From Cryptomeria japonica (taxonomy: Eukaryota; Streptophyta; Pinopsida; Cupressales; Cupressaceae), in assembly GCF_030272615.1 (NCBI RefSeq), contig NC_081410.1, positions 221,145,415-221,209,414 of the forward strand: a DNA stretch of 64,000 nt, given 5' to 3'. The notes beneath the pieces are model-generated. The model saw nothing but the letters and a program-made list of their open reading frames with translations. It did no database searches and was not told the origin of the DNA. Below, piece after piece: positions 1-8,929 of this stretch; position 1 is the first letter of the stretch, and each line of letters opens with the position of its first letter. A program made the translations under genes and the position numbers.

Positions 1-984
1 AGCTGAACAAAAAATCCTCTTGTCCACCTCCCGCACTACTCCGCCCGGTAACTTCTTGCCGCCTAGATTTGTGAACACCGCATGGTAGCTTTTTGTGGGC
101 CTATATGTGTGAACACCGCACGGTAGTCAAAGCGGTTTGTTCTGTCATCAACTTGGTAGAAGCATGGCAGCGAGCAAGAGTTTGGTTTGCTTCAGTTAAA
201 CCTGGCCTTCGCTAAAAATCCGGCTCTATTCCATTTCGTGCGGTAGCTTTGTGTTTCCGATGACTTTGCATTGCTTTTGCAAACTCTTAAGCTTTGCCAA
301 ATTTATCTACCTTGATTTGGACTTGTATCATCTGAGGATTGCACAGGCTTCATTGCCTTTCTAATGGGCCGCATGCTTTCTAGAAGATAAAAAACCTGTC
401 AATACATGTAACCTACTAGCAGGAGTTCCTGTCTTCGCTAGTGCAGTTCCATATGTGTCCAGCAACACAAACCATGGAACCAAGAAGCGCAAAGTCTGCA
501 CCTGGGCGAGTAGAACTCTAAGAGAGTTGCCTCTTTCTTAGTGGCGAGTGCTAACGCCAGAGCTCGCTCCTCCGCCTCTCCCTGCTGCCTGGGCGTTCGC
601 TAATGCCGCTTCCCCCCTCCACTGATGATGATGATGTGCGAACGAGAATTTGCCAGCATCTACGTGATCGCGTTTCTTGCTAATCGCATATGCTTTGCCA
701 TACTTGCGCCCCCTCTTCAATTTCCCTGCATTGAAGAGCGATTGGAAAAGCCAGGGCATACCCACCCTGCATCCCTCTCCACTACACTCCCACGGCCATT
801 TCCCACGCGAAAATTTTTCCTTCCCTTCGGCTGCTTCTTTTTCCCTTCGGTAGGCGTGGTGGTGTTCCTTGCGTTCGGTATGTGCGGCGTCGTGAGAGAA
901 ACCCCTTCGGTGGCTTCGTGCGGTGTCTTTGTCTTGTGCGGTGAACGAAAGCTTTTATTTCCACGGCCTTCGGCATAAACCCTT
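1..984. other. Non-coding 3' region of E1, no gene seen
   Basis: I see no credible coding sequence here. The stretch has two near-copies of the motif gtgaacaccgcayggtag (around 70-90 and 110-126) and a GC-richer part from about 540. Its position downstream of the integrase in element orientation suggests the long 3' untranslated region seen in many OTA-type gypsy elements, but an unrelated flank cannot be excluded. Confidence 0.4.
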
Positions 985-1066
985 CGCACCGTCGGTGGCT
1001 TCCACCGCACGGTGGCTTCCACCGCACGGTGGTGTCCACCGTTGGTGGTGCCACCGTACGGTGGTT
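985..1066. repeat. GC-rich palindromic tandem repeat
   Basis: A 17-bp unit ggtggcttccaccgcac is repeated about twice and followed by degenerate versions. Several units are self-complementary (CCACCGnACGGTGG), so the array can fold into stacked hairpins on either strand. It sits between the E1 integrase and a T-rich tract. The short ORFs that cross it are by-products of the repeat. Confidence 0.75.
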
Positions 1067-1250
1067 TCTTTTGCTTTGTTTTTTGTTTTTGTTTTTCTCT
1101 TTTTTTTTTCAAAATTTTTTTTTTTTCCAATTTTTTTTTCAATTTTTCTTGTATATATTTTTTCAAATTTTCATATATATATATATATATTTTTTATTTA
1201 TTTATTTTTTTTCGAATTTTCTAATTTTTTTTCATTTTCTTTTATTATCT
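1067..1250. repeat. T-rich low-complexity tract (A-rich on element strand)
   Basis: Long runs of T broken by single C, G or A residues, including an (AT)n stretch near 1172-1190. On the element's coding strand this is an A-rich tract immediately after the integrase stop. It is too long and too A-biased to be called a polypurine tract with confidence. Confidence 0.7.
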
Positions 1251-1252
1251 GA

Positions 1253-2560
1253 CTACGACTGCGCGCCTCCTGTCGGGCTGCTCCTGCGCGCTTCCAACCT
1301 CTGGTGATACACTTTCAGTTTTGACCCGTTGACGCCCTCTAGAATTTCCTGTTCGTCGAGGGTCGAGAGCTTGACGGATCCATTCGCTGCGACTTCTCGG
1401 ATCCTATAAGGACCTAGCCACTTCACTCTGAACTTGTCGGGCTTAATCTCATTCCGTCCGTTATACTTTAGGACTAATTGGCCCGGCGTGAACCTCGCCC
1501 GCCGAATGTGTTGGTCATGCCAGTATTTCCTGCGTTGCTGGGCCACGTCTGTCACCCATTGTGCCATCGTCCGTCTTTCATCCAACTTATTTAAGGCGTA
1601 TAGTCTCTCTCGAAGGCTTTCCATGTCGCCTAGCTTGTTGTCAATAGCGATTCTGAGACTTGGCACCATGAATTCGACCGGTACCACAGCCTCCTAGCTG
1701 TACATCAATTGGAAAGGTGTCTGCCCGGTGGTTACTTTGTAAGTTGTGCGGTACGCCCAAAGTACCGAAGGCAGACGCTCCTCCCAGTCTTCTTTTTCCA
1801 CCCCACAGGACTTATAAATTACCGACACGATGATTTTGTTGGTCGCCTCAGCCTGACCGTTTGCCCTGGGATAGTACGGACTTGATAGAGAATGAAAAAT
1901 TTTGAACTCGGTTGTCAGTAGTCGAACAATATGATTTACAAAGTGCCCCCCTCTATCACTTGTCAGTTGAATAGGTATTCCGTACCGGGTGATAATCTGT
2001 TCATAAATGAATTTCGCCGTACTGACGGCGGAGTTGTCTGCCAAAGCCCTCGCCTCGACCCATTTGGTCAAATATTCTGTCCCCACGACGATGTATCTAC
2101 ATCGTCGGGCGCGACTTGGTTTCAATGGACCGACGAAGTCTAACCCCCATCTTTCGAACAACTCTTGAGCATGCGACGGGTTAAGTGGCATGAAATCTCT
2201 TTTTAACGGTCGCCCAGCACGCTGACATGTATCACAACTTGTCACCCATTCTCTGGCGTCATTATGCAGTGTCGGCCACCACAAGCCAGCTAGTAGGACC
2301 TTCCTTGCTGTCGTATCCGGTCCCATGTGTCCTCCAGCGGCCCCTTCATGGGCTTCTCTCAATACTCCTGGGATTTCCTCTTCCAAGACGCATCGTCGTA
2401 GGATCTGGTCAGGTCCCATTTTGTAGAGAAGACCATTTATAAGTTGGAATGTTCGGCTTCTTAATACAAGTTTCCGTCTTTCGCCTGGTGACATTTCCTT
2501 CGGGAATTTTGACGTTGACAGGTATTCACCCACACTCGTGTACCAATGAGGAAGGATGGC
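1253..2560 (-). pseudogene. E1 integrase, one in-frame amber
   Basis: This inserts element cDNA into host DNA. The HHCC zinc domain lies around 2350-2220 (a histidine pair in the HEGAAGGH context, then CDTC). The catalytic triad is intact: Asp in GLDFVGP (about 2140), Asp in TSDRGG (about 1960) and Glu in GQAEATNK (about 1850). The C-terminal part (1687-1253) ends with the VNGSKLKVYH block typical of OTA-type integrases and has no chromodomain. A single TAG at 1694-1696 separates the core from this C-terminal domain; reading resumes in the same frame. Apart from that stop the protein looks complete. Confidence 0.9.
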
Positions 2561-3990
2561 AATGCGAAAAAGATGGGCGTCCGGAAAATCCTCGCTAACG
2601 CCTTCGGCCGGCTCTCCCGACTTGATCCGTGATAGCTGGTCGGCTATGACATGGCTCCTGCCAGGTCTGACAATGATGTTGAACGTAAATTCTTGTAACA
2701 GCGACAGCCATCGACTAATCCGCCCCTGGATGATTGGCTTGTTCACCAAATACATCAACGCCTGGTGATCCACATAAAATGTGAATGGTGTCGCCAATAG
2801 GTAATGTCGGAATTTTTGGACGGAGTATACCATGCCAAGGGCTTCTCTCTCCGTCGTGCTGTAGTTCCTCTCCGCGTTTGACAAGAGTCTACTTGCAAAA
2901 TACACTGGGTGGTCCAGCCCGTGGCTGCCGACCTGCGCCAGGGTGGCCCCTATGGCGAAGTTGGATGCGTCGACATGTACATGGAACTCTTTGTCCCAGT
3001 CTGGGTATGTCAAGATTGGCGCACCCACTAATCGTGACTTTAACTCTTGAAAAGCCTCTTCTTGCGCCGTCCCCCAGACGTACGGCTCCCCCCTTCGTGT
3101 CAGCTTATCAAGTGGGTATGATACTTGGGCGAAGTTCTTAATAAACCGCCTATAATACCCAATGTGTCCAAGAAATGACTTGACGCCAGTGACATCGTCG
3201 GGCGCCTCCATCTCCACAATGACCCGTATTTTGTCAGGGTCCGTCTTCAGTCCAGCCTTGCAGACGATGTGCCCTAGTAACTTGCCCTGAGGCACCATGA
3301 ATCTGCATTTCTTGGGATTTAGGGCGAGGCGGGCTCGTCGGCATCTCTCCATGCATTCGCCAAGTGCGGCCAGATGTGCCTCCTCCATGCTGTAAATGGA
3401 CCAATCATCCAAGAATGCTTTGAAGTTTCCCACGGACATTTTATCGAAGATATGGAGGATTATCCGTTGAAAGGTAGTTGGCGCGTTGCACAACCCGAAT
3501 GGCATCCGGTTGTATGCATAGACGCCATCTTCTACGATAAAGGTGGTCTTCAATTTGTCCTCCTCTGCAATGGAAATTTGGTTATATCCGGAGAATCCAT
3601 CCATAAATGAATAAATTTCGTGACCCGCGACTTCCTCGAGGATGGTGTCTGTGAATGGTATGGGAAATGGATCTTTAATTGTGACAGCATTCAAACACCT
3701 GAAGTCTACACAAATTCTTATCTGATCGGCCTCCTTTTTCAAGGATATCACAATGGGTGATACCCATTCACTCGTTTGGACCTTGAAGATAATCCCTGCT
3801 TCAAGCATGCGGTCAATTTCGTTATTTACCCTGGCCGCATAATTTTTGTTCATCCTGTATGGCCTCTTCCGTACGGGCATGGCTCCGGGAACCAAAGGGA
3901 TCCGATGTACACAAAGTTCTTGTGGTACCCCCTTGAGGTCCTTATACGTCCAAGCGAACACATCTTTGTATTCTGTGAAGATTTTGAACG
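2561..3990 (-). CDS. E1 reverse transcriptase and RNase H
   Basis: These domains of the polyprotein copy element RNA into DNA and degrade the RNA strand. RT runs from about 3990 to 3090, with the fingers and palm blocks in order: DFRCLNAVT, FSGYNQI, RMPFGLCNAPTTFQR, then the catalytic FLDDW motif (about 3420-3400). Both active-site aspartates are present. RNase H follows at about 3000-2640 with VDASNFAIGA, the glutamate in TTEREALG, YVDHQAL and the aspartate in IADQLSR. There is no second (archaeal-type) RNase H between it and the integrase. The whole segment is open and in frame with protease upstream and integrase downstream. Confidence 0.92.
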
Positions 3991-4439
3991 CCGCCGTCTT
4001 TAAGACCGGATTCCAGTCGTCGCCGACCAGAATATTTTTCTGTTCTGAAGTTTCTCCAAGGTTTGTAACTTGAAGTGCGGATTCCTGGTACCTTATGGGC
4101 TTACTTTTGTCAAACTGGTGCGCTGGTGCATCATCCATAGGGGCATCCCCTTCCTTGTATTGTCCGTATTCTGGCGGAAACTCGTTCATGTCAGGTCCTT
4201 CAATCCCCAACATATTGCACCCGTACAATAATTCATAGTCTTCCATTTGCCAATGGAAGAGCCCTCTCAAAGAATCCGTCTCATCCTCAGAACAAGCTTG
4301 AATTCCTAAGATGCCTTCATCATCTGGTTCCCTGCCATCTTTTCCTTCGTCGGTATCGTTGTCTCCGTCGAACTCTGACTCTGACGCCAACTCTTCACTG
4401 ACCAGTTGAGTTTTGAGGTCAATGGTATACCTTCTGCCA

Positions 4440-4800
4440 GCCTTTTCCATGGACAAGGTGTTCTTCTTCCAATTGTGGTTTGCTTTGGCCGCCACCAACC
4501 AGCCTCTGCCGAGGATGGCATCATACCCCTTCTTCTTCAATGGGATGACCACAAAATTCAAGACGAACGGCTGTGTTCCGATCGTCACTGGTTGCGCCAT
4601 GAGTGTGCTAAGCGGCTTGATGCCGTGTTGGTCTGCTCCCAATAAATTAAAGGTGGACGGCCAGAGAGTAGGTTTACCCAATTTTTTCCATGTTTCCTCT
4701 GGCAAGACATTTACTCCCGACCCGCCGTCGACAATTGTGTCGGTCAGGACGATGCCCAATATACCCATTTCCACCACTGCTGGGTGTCTACCATTATTGA
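4440..4800 (-). CDS. E1 retroviral-type aspartic protease domain
   Basis: The active-site region is around 4745-4700, TDTIVDGGSGVNVLP, with the DGGS form often seen in OTA-type elements rather than DSG/DTG. The distal YDAILGRGWL block is at about 4525-4495. The domain would cut the Gag-Pol polyprotein in the cytoplasmic particle. It is in the same open frame as RT (5248-1694). An acidic linker of about 150 residues (4400-3990) separates it from RT. Confidence 0.85.
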
Positions 4801-5179
4801 TCGTTAGGGTTAATGGGTTTGCCGCTGTCTCGCCAAGGTTGTCCTTGCCATGTATTGGTTGGCCTACTGGGGTTATTATTGTGGATTGCAACAATGTCGC
4901 TCGCAAGTGCGGCATACTTTCCAAGAGGTCCTTCATTTTGACGGGTATTTCGACCTGTAACAGTTGGTTTATAATGTTTGTTTCTCCTTTAGAGCGAGAA
5001 GTACCCGCAAGCCCCTGTGCATCCTTGCTCGTTGACATCTCCTTCTCCAATTCCGCTCGTGCCTCCAGTGCCTTTCGTTTTTCCGTGCGAGGATCTGGAT
5101 AAGTGGCTGCTTTCGTCTTGGACCTTGTTATGGCGAGTGCATCTTCCGTTTCCACATTCAACAGGTTCACGCCAGATTT

Positions 5180-5620
5180 GGGACAATTGCCATCATCATG
5201 GTCCCCCGGACCGCACCACTTGCAAAGTTTTTGTGGTGCTTCTTCCACTGTACAGTCTCTGGCGAAATGCCCCTAGTGATTGCAAGCTCGGCATTGTATC
5301 ATCGGCCGCCCTTTAGCGTCGTATTGGATTCGGCTTCTATTATTCGTATTGTTATTATTACCTCTTCCTCGCCTGTTGTTTCGATAGCCGCCAGACGAGG
5401 CGTTGTTGCTCGCAGGCTGGGACGTGCCGGCTGACGCAAATGGTTCTGTAAAGAGAACCTGTTGGTTACGGGTCCTCATATTGTACGGACACTCCTTGGT
5501 AAGGTGTCCGGCAATCTGGGAAATATCACAAAATGTTTTTTTCGGACAAGACCCCTTGGTGTGTCCGTCGGTACGGCAGTCCGTGCACCATAACTCTCCT
5601 TCGTCGCCCTTGCTTGTGCT
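5180..5620 (-). pseudogene. E1 zinc-knuckle (nucleocapsid) array with two ambers nearby
   Basis: Four CCHC-type knuckles can be read in one frame. The first is CTDCRTDGHTKGSC. The second is degenerate, with its second Cys replaced by Ser (CDIS...GHLTKEC). The third has a TAG codon (5273-5275) inside the knuckle between Asn-His and Gly-His. The fourth is CKWCGPGDHDDGNC. Another TAG at 5666-5668 separates this block from the gag core. Such knuckles bind the packaged RNA. One or two is usual for plant gypsy Gag, so four is on the high side. Confidence 0.8.
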
Positions 5621-5665
5621 TCCTTTGGTTGCCTTTATCTCTCTCATCATTCGCTCCATATCTTT

Positions 5666-6685
5666 CTAGAGAGCCCGTACCTTCCGATTAGAGTCGTCAT
5701 CACTGCTATCACTTTTGTCAGAAGAGGAATCATCCTCCGACGAGGATTTATTTTTCTTCTTCTTGGACGTCTTCTGTTCACTTTCTAAATCCATTGCCCT
5801 GTTATAGGCGTCGGAATATGAAGAAGGAGGTACTATCTTCATTTTTCGTCTAAGGGATTTCTTTAGACCTTCCACGAACCACCGTTTTTTCAGTACGTCT
5901 GCCGGCTGGTTCTCCATCTTTCCTAGCAGCTCTTTGAGCCGCCGGCTGTAGGTTTGGACAGTCTCGTCCTTCCTCTGTTTCGTGCCGTAGATTTCGGCTA
6001 CGATCTCATTATCGTCTCTTAGGAGACGAAACTCTGCTTGAAATTCCTTCTTCAAGTCTGCCCATGTGCTAATCTTAGCCTTATCCGTATCCGAAAACCA
6101 GTCGATGGCTACGCCCCTCAGGGTTGCGGGAAACTGTGTTACCCACTCGTCCTCATCAGTAACACCATTCGCTCCCCAAATTGTTTCACAAGTGCGACAG
6201 TGGCGGACAGGGTCTTCTTTCCCATCCCCATGGAACTTTGGAAGTTTTTGTTTTTGTGCCATACCTTGCCTTTTTACTATTGGCGGCTGTTGTCCTACTC
6301 CAGATGGGTCAGATCCTATAAGGGGTGCTTGACCGCCGTGCCCCGGTGTCCCTCCGACACTCCTGGCAGCCCCGGTGTCTTCTCCCTCTTCTGCCTCCTC
6401 CCCACTCCTTGGAGTTTTCCTAGCCTCTGGTGTGTGTGGCAAGTCCCTCAAATCCCTCAACTGAGTTTTGGTATACTCTATCCTGCGGCGAGTTTCCGCA
6501 AGTAACTCCTCCCGACTCCGTGGGTGGCCGCTGGCCTCACCATCCCCTTCGGAGCGTTCCTCCTCTCTTCGCTTATACCTCTGTCGCCTTTCCACTTGCT
6601 GTTCAAGGATCAAGGCACGTTGGGCTACTGCACGTTCATCTATATATTGTGGCTTATTTTTGTCTTTATTCAGTGTATTGGGCAT
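5666..6685 (-). CDS. E1 Gag, capsid part
   Basis: The ORF has an ATG at 6685 and is 339 residues long. The N-terminal 90 residues are charged and helical (RR/EE-rich). The middle holds the retrotransposon gag core: KLPKFHGDGKEDPVRHCRTC, then RGVAIDWFSDT, the AEFRLL block and the YSRRLKELLGKM block. The C-terminus is a Lys run followed by Ser/Asp repeats. Gag forms the virus-like particle. The frame ends at TAG 5666-5668, and the knuckle region continues in the same frame, so this is either a decayed single polyprotein or a Gag that stops here. Confidence 0.88.
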   Translation of the reverse strand: MPNTLNKDKNKPQYIDERAVAQRALILEQQVERRQRYKRREEERSEGDGEASGHPRSREELLAETRRRIEYTKTQLRDLRDLPHTPEARKTPRSGEEAEEGEDTGAARSVGGTPGHGGQAPLIGSDPSGVGQQPPIVKRQGMAQKQKLPKFHGDGKEDPVRHCRTCETIWGANGVTDEDEWVTQFPATLRGVAIDWFSDTDKAKISTWADLKKEFQAEFRLLRDDNEIVAEIYGTKQRKDETVQTYSRRLKELLGKMENQPADVLKKRWFVEGLKKSLRRKMKIVPPSSYSDAYNRAMDLESEQKTSKKKKNKSSSEDDSSSDKSDSSDDDSNRKVRAL

Positions 6686-6904
6686 TTATTCCCAGACTGC
6701 TTTCTATATACTTAATGACATAAAAAAATAGAACACTTTTATTCACTCATAATGTGGAAGACAAGTTTATGCCAACAATATGACATAATTATTACAATAA
6801 GTGTTCTTTATTCCGCCCCGTATGGCTCACGGTTCAAATGCCCCTGACCTAGCGCCATCTCGTTCTGCTTCCCGTTCCTCGTACTATTGCAAAATTTCTT
6901 GGCG
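6686..6904 (-). other. E1 leader between uORF and gag
   Basis: A 219-bp AT-rich spacer with several stops in every minus-strand frame. I see no gene. Confidence 0.6.
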
Positions 6905-7192
6905 TCACTCCTCCCGGGCAATCTCCTCCAGGCGAGCTTGTTGTGCCAACGATGCTTGTGCTAGCAGTCGGGGGAGATGGTTCATCAACCGATTTACCTC
7001 CGGACTCACTTCCAACGTTGTCCACACGGCACTTGGTGGGACTTCCGCCTCCGCCGCCTCTCGTCGCACGTAGGTCTGAATGGCTACTTGGAGTAGAATT
7101 GAAAATTCTCTCGTCGCAGTGTCTTCTCCTACGTAGAGTTCTGTTTGGGCATCGTCGACCTCCGGGTTCACCTCACCAACGGGTAGGCCCAT
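6905..7192 (-). CDS. Small leader ORF upstream of gag
   Basis: A 95-codon ORF starts at ATG 7192-7190, 49 bp after the primer binding site, and is in the same frame as gag. It is acidic and predicted helical (many Glu/Ala/Leu, e.g. VRREAAEAE, LAQQARLEEIAREE), with no Cys and no membrane segment. Composition and length suggest real coding potential rather than chance. I do not recognise the product. Ogre elements of the Tat lineage carry an extra ORF between 5' LTR and gag, so the position has a precedent, but homology is not claimed. Confidence 0.45.
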   Translation of the reverse strand: MGLPVGEVNPEVDDAQTELYVGEDTATREFSILLQVAIQTYVRREAAEAEVPPSAVWTTLEVSPEVNRLMNHLPRLLAQASLAQQARLEEIAREE

Positions 7193-7240
7193 TGTGTCTG
7201 TGCGCCATCCGTGTCTCCGTGTCTCCTGTTCCCGAGTTCG

Positions 7241-7257
7241 TGTCGGCAACGGCGCCA
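7241..7257 (-). other. Primer binding site, tRNA-Asp type
   Basis: The minus strand reads TGGCGCCGTTGCCGACA. Its first 14 bases complement the 3' end of plant tRNA-Asp as I recall it (CGGCAACGGCGCCA). It lies 2 bp inside the LTR edge, as expected for priming minus-strand DNA synthesis. This primer is associated with Athila-type elements. Confidence 0.75.
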
Positions 7258-7259
7258 AA

Positions 7260-7560
7260 TGTTTACCTCACTGGGTAAACAGGAAGAATACAGAAATCGA
7301 ACAGTAATGCACAATGCAAATACAAAAGAAGTACCAGAATAATCTTGCCATTAATGTCAAAGGATGTTCATATTATATCTGTCGTCAATATTACATGTCC
7401 TCCAACACCCGGAGGTGATACAATATATGACTGCCGAAGGGGTGCGACACAACCGTCGCGACTCCAACTACCTACCCGTCGGCTAACTAACTATTGATAA
7501 TTAACATTACTAACTATACACTTTTTCCCGATAACATAGGGAATAAAATGTCCCCGTTCA
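7260..7560 (-). repeat. Candidate 5' LTR of E1 with terminal hairpin
   Basis: The sequence begins TG at 7260, next to the primer site, and has a possible CA end at 7560, giving 301 bp. Only the inner edge is well supported; the outer edge is a guess because no second copy is in the window. Bases 7261-7280 form a perfect inverted repeat (GTTTACC / GGTAAAC around a 6-base loop) at the very end of U5. Confidence 0.5.
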
Positions 7561-7760
7561 TGGAAAGGGTACCCTTGGTTTAAGTGGGAAAAAGTAACAG
7601 CGAAATATATCATTTCTAGAGTTTTCTTCACAAGAATGTAAGAAGTCTCGATAAATCCTAAACCCTAAGCCTTGTATTGTTCTGAGAGGATATAAGTGAC
7701 AACTTGAAAATAAATGTTTTGGGCTAAAATTTGAAAATTTTATGTAATCAATTTTCAGGG
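7561..7760. other. Spacer between E1 and an older fragment
   Basis: AT-rich sequence of about 200 bp in which I see no gene or repeat boundary. It may include the outer part of the E1 LTR. Confidence 0.4.
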
Positions 7761-8925
7761 CTATCATAGGGCACCTACCTTGGCCTACCCATACTAGAAC
7801 AAGGAGTTCCATGTGCACGGGGATGCTTTGAACTATGCAATTGGGGCTACATTGGCACAAGTGGGTGTACAAGGACTAGACCACCTTGTCTTTGCCAGTC
7901 GCCTACTCTCCATGGCTGAAAGGAATTATAGTACAACTAAGAGAGAGGCACTCAACATGGTGTACTCCATATAGAAGTTTCGTCATTACCTACTGGTGAC
8001 ACCCTTTATTTTCTATGTGGACCACCAAGCCTTAATGTACCTTGTAAACAAACCAATCATTCAAGGGAGGGTATGTAGATGGTTGCTTCTACTGCAAGAA
8101 TTTATGTTTAACATTATTGTGCGACCGGGAAAGAGCCATGTTATCACTGACTAACTATCATGCATCAAGTCAAGAGAGCCACCTAACATGGTGAACAAAG
8201 ACTTCTCAGATGCTTATGTGTTCGGAATTGCAGCATTGTCGCCATGGCATGATTGCATCGGGGAGTTCATGTCCACTTCCACCTTCCTGAGAGAAATGCC
8301 ACCCAGTGAAAGGAGGCAATTGGCTCTCAAGAGCAAGCCCCTCCAACTCATAAACGTGTTGTTATACAAGATGAGTCTTGGCTAGGTGCTGTGGAGAGGC
8401 ATCATGCGGGAGGAGATTTCCAAAGTACTGAAGGAAGCACACAAGGGTTTGGCTGGTGGCCACATGGGATCAAATGCCATAGCACACAAAGCCCCACTAG
8501 CAGAACTATGGTGACTAACATTGCACACAGATGCTTGCGAATAGGATGTTGGATGCGGTACCTGCCAGTGAACTGGCAAACCTGTGGAGATGCATCATGC
8601 GGGAGGAGATTTCCAAAGTACTGAAGGAAGCACACAAGGGTTTGGCTAGCGGCCACATGGGATCGAATGCCATAGCACACAAAGCCCCACTGGCAGAACT
8701 ATGGTGACTAGCATTGCACACAAATGCTTGCGAATAGGATGTTGGATGCGGTACCTACCAGTGAACTAGCAAACCTCTGAAGAGAGACTTCATGCCACTG
8801 TTCCCTTTGCAACCCTAGGAACTCTTTGAGAGGTGTGGTATGGATTTCATTGGACCATTGAAGGTGAGTCAGACACAAATGTAGATACATTGTGGTAGCA
8901 ATGGAATACCTTACCATTGTGAAAT
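7761..8925 (+). pseudogene. Decayed gypsy RNase H-integrase fragment, relative of E1
   Basis: Translated in pieces, this plus-strand region follows the E1 protein from the end of RT through RNase H into the integrase: EFHVHGDALNYAIGATLAQ, then YFVDHQALMYL-like and IIQGR blocks, the 8188-8385 segment (DFSDAYVFGIAAL), the integrase zinc region, and GMDFIGPLK near 8840. It is broken by many stops and by a 193-bp tandem duplication. There is no gag and no LTR. It is opposite in strand to E1, so it is a separate, older copy of a related family. Confidence 0.85.
8389..8774 (+). repeat. 193-bp tandem duplication inside gypsy fragment
   Basis: 8389-8581 and 8582-8774 are near-identical copies (ctgtggaga... 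to ...gcaaac) with a handful of substitutions. The unit covers the integrase zinc-finger region. 193 is not a multiple of three, so the duplication also shifts the frame. Confidence 0.93.
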
Positions 8926-8929
8926 TTCT

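Larger units (their letters stand above)
1..7560 (-). mobile_element. Ty3/gypsy element E1 (non-chromoviral), left end outside window
   Basis: Read on the minus strand the order is 5' LTR candidate (7560-7260), tRNA-Asp-type primer site (7257-7241), leader ORF, gag, zinc-knuckle array, protease, reverse transcriptase, RNase H, integrase, then about 1.25 kb of non-coding sequence to the window edge. The integrase C-terminus has no chromodomain, and there is a single retroviral-type RNase H. This places it among the Athila/Tat-like (OTA) plant gypsy lineages rather than the chromoviruses; the exact lineage is not resolved. No sequence like the 7260-7560 LTR is present in 1-1250, so the 3' LTR lies beyond the left edge or is lost. 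The coding region is the best preserved in the window. Confidence 0.85.

Noticed and set aside
923-1307. Phe-rich plus-strand ORFs
   Set aside because: They are translations of the T-rich tract; repeated TTT codons, no domain.
5273-5668. Programmed amber readthrough as the explanation for the E1 stops
   Set aside because: One stop is inside a zinc knuckle and a third inside integrase; decay explains all three. Kept only as a test for the 5666 codon.
7241-7257. A tRNA gene
   Set aside because: Only the 3' tail complement of tRNA-Asp is present; no cloverleaf. It is a primer site.
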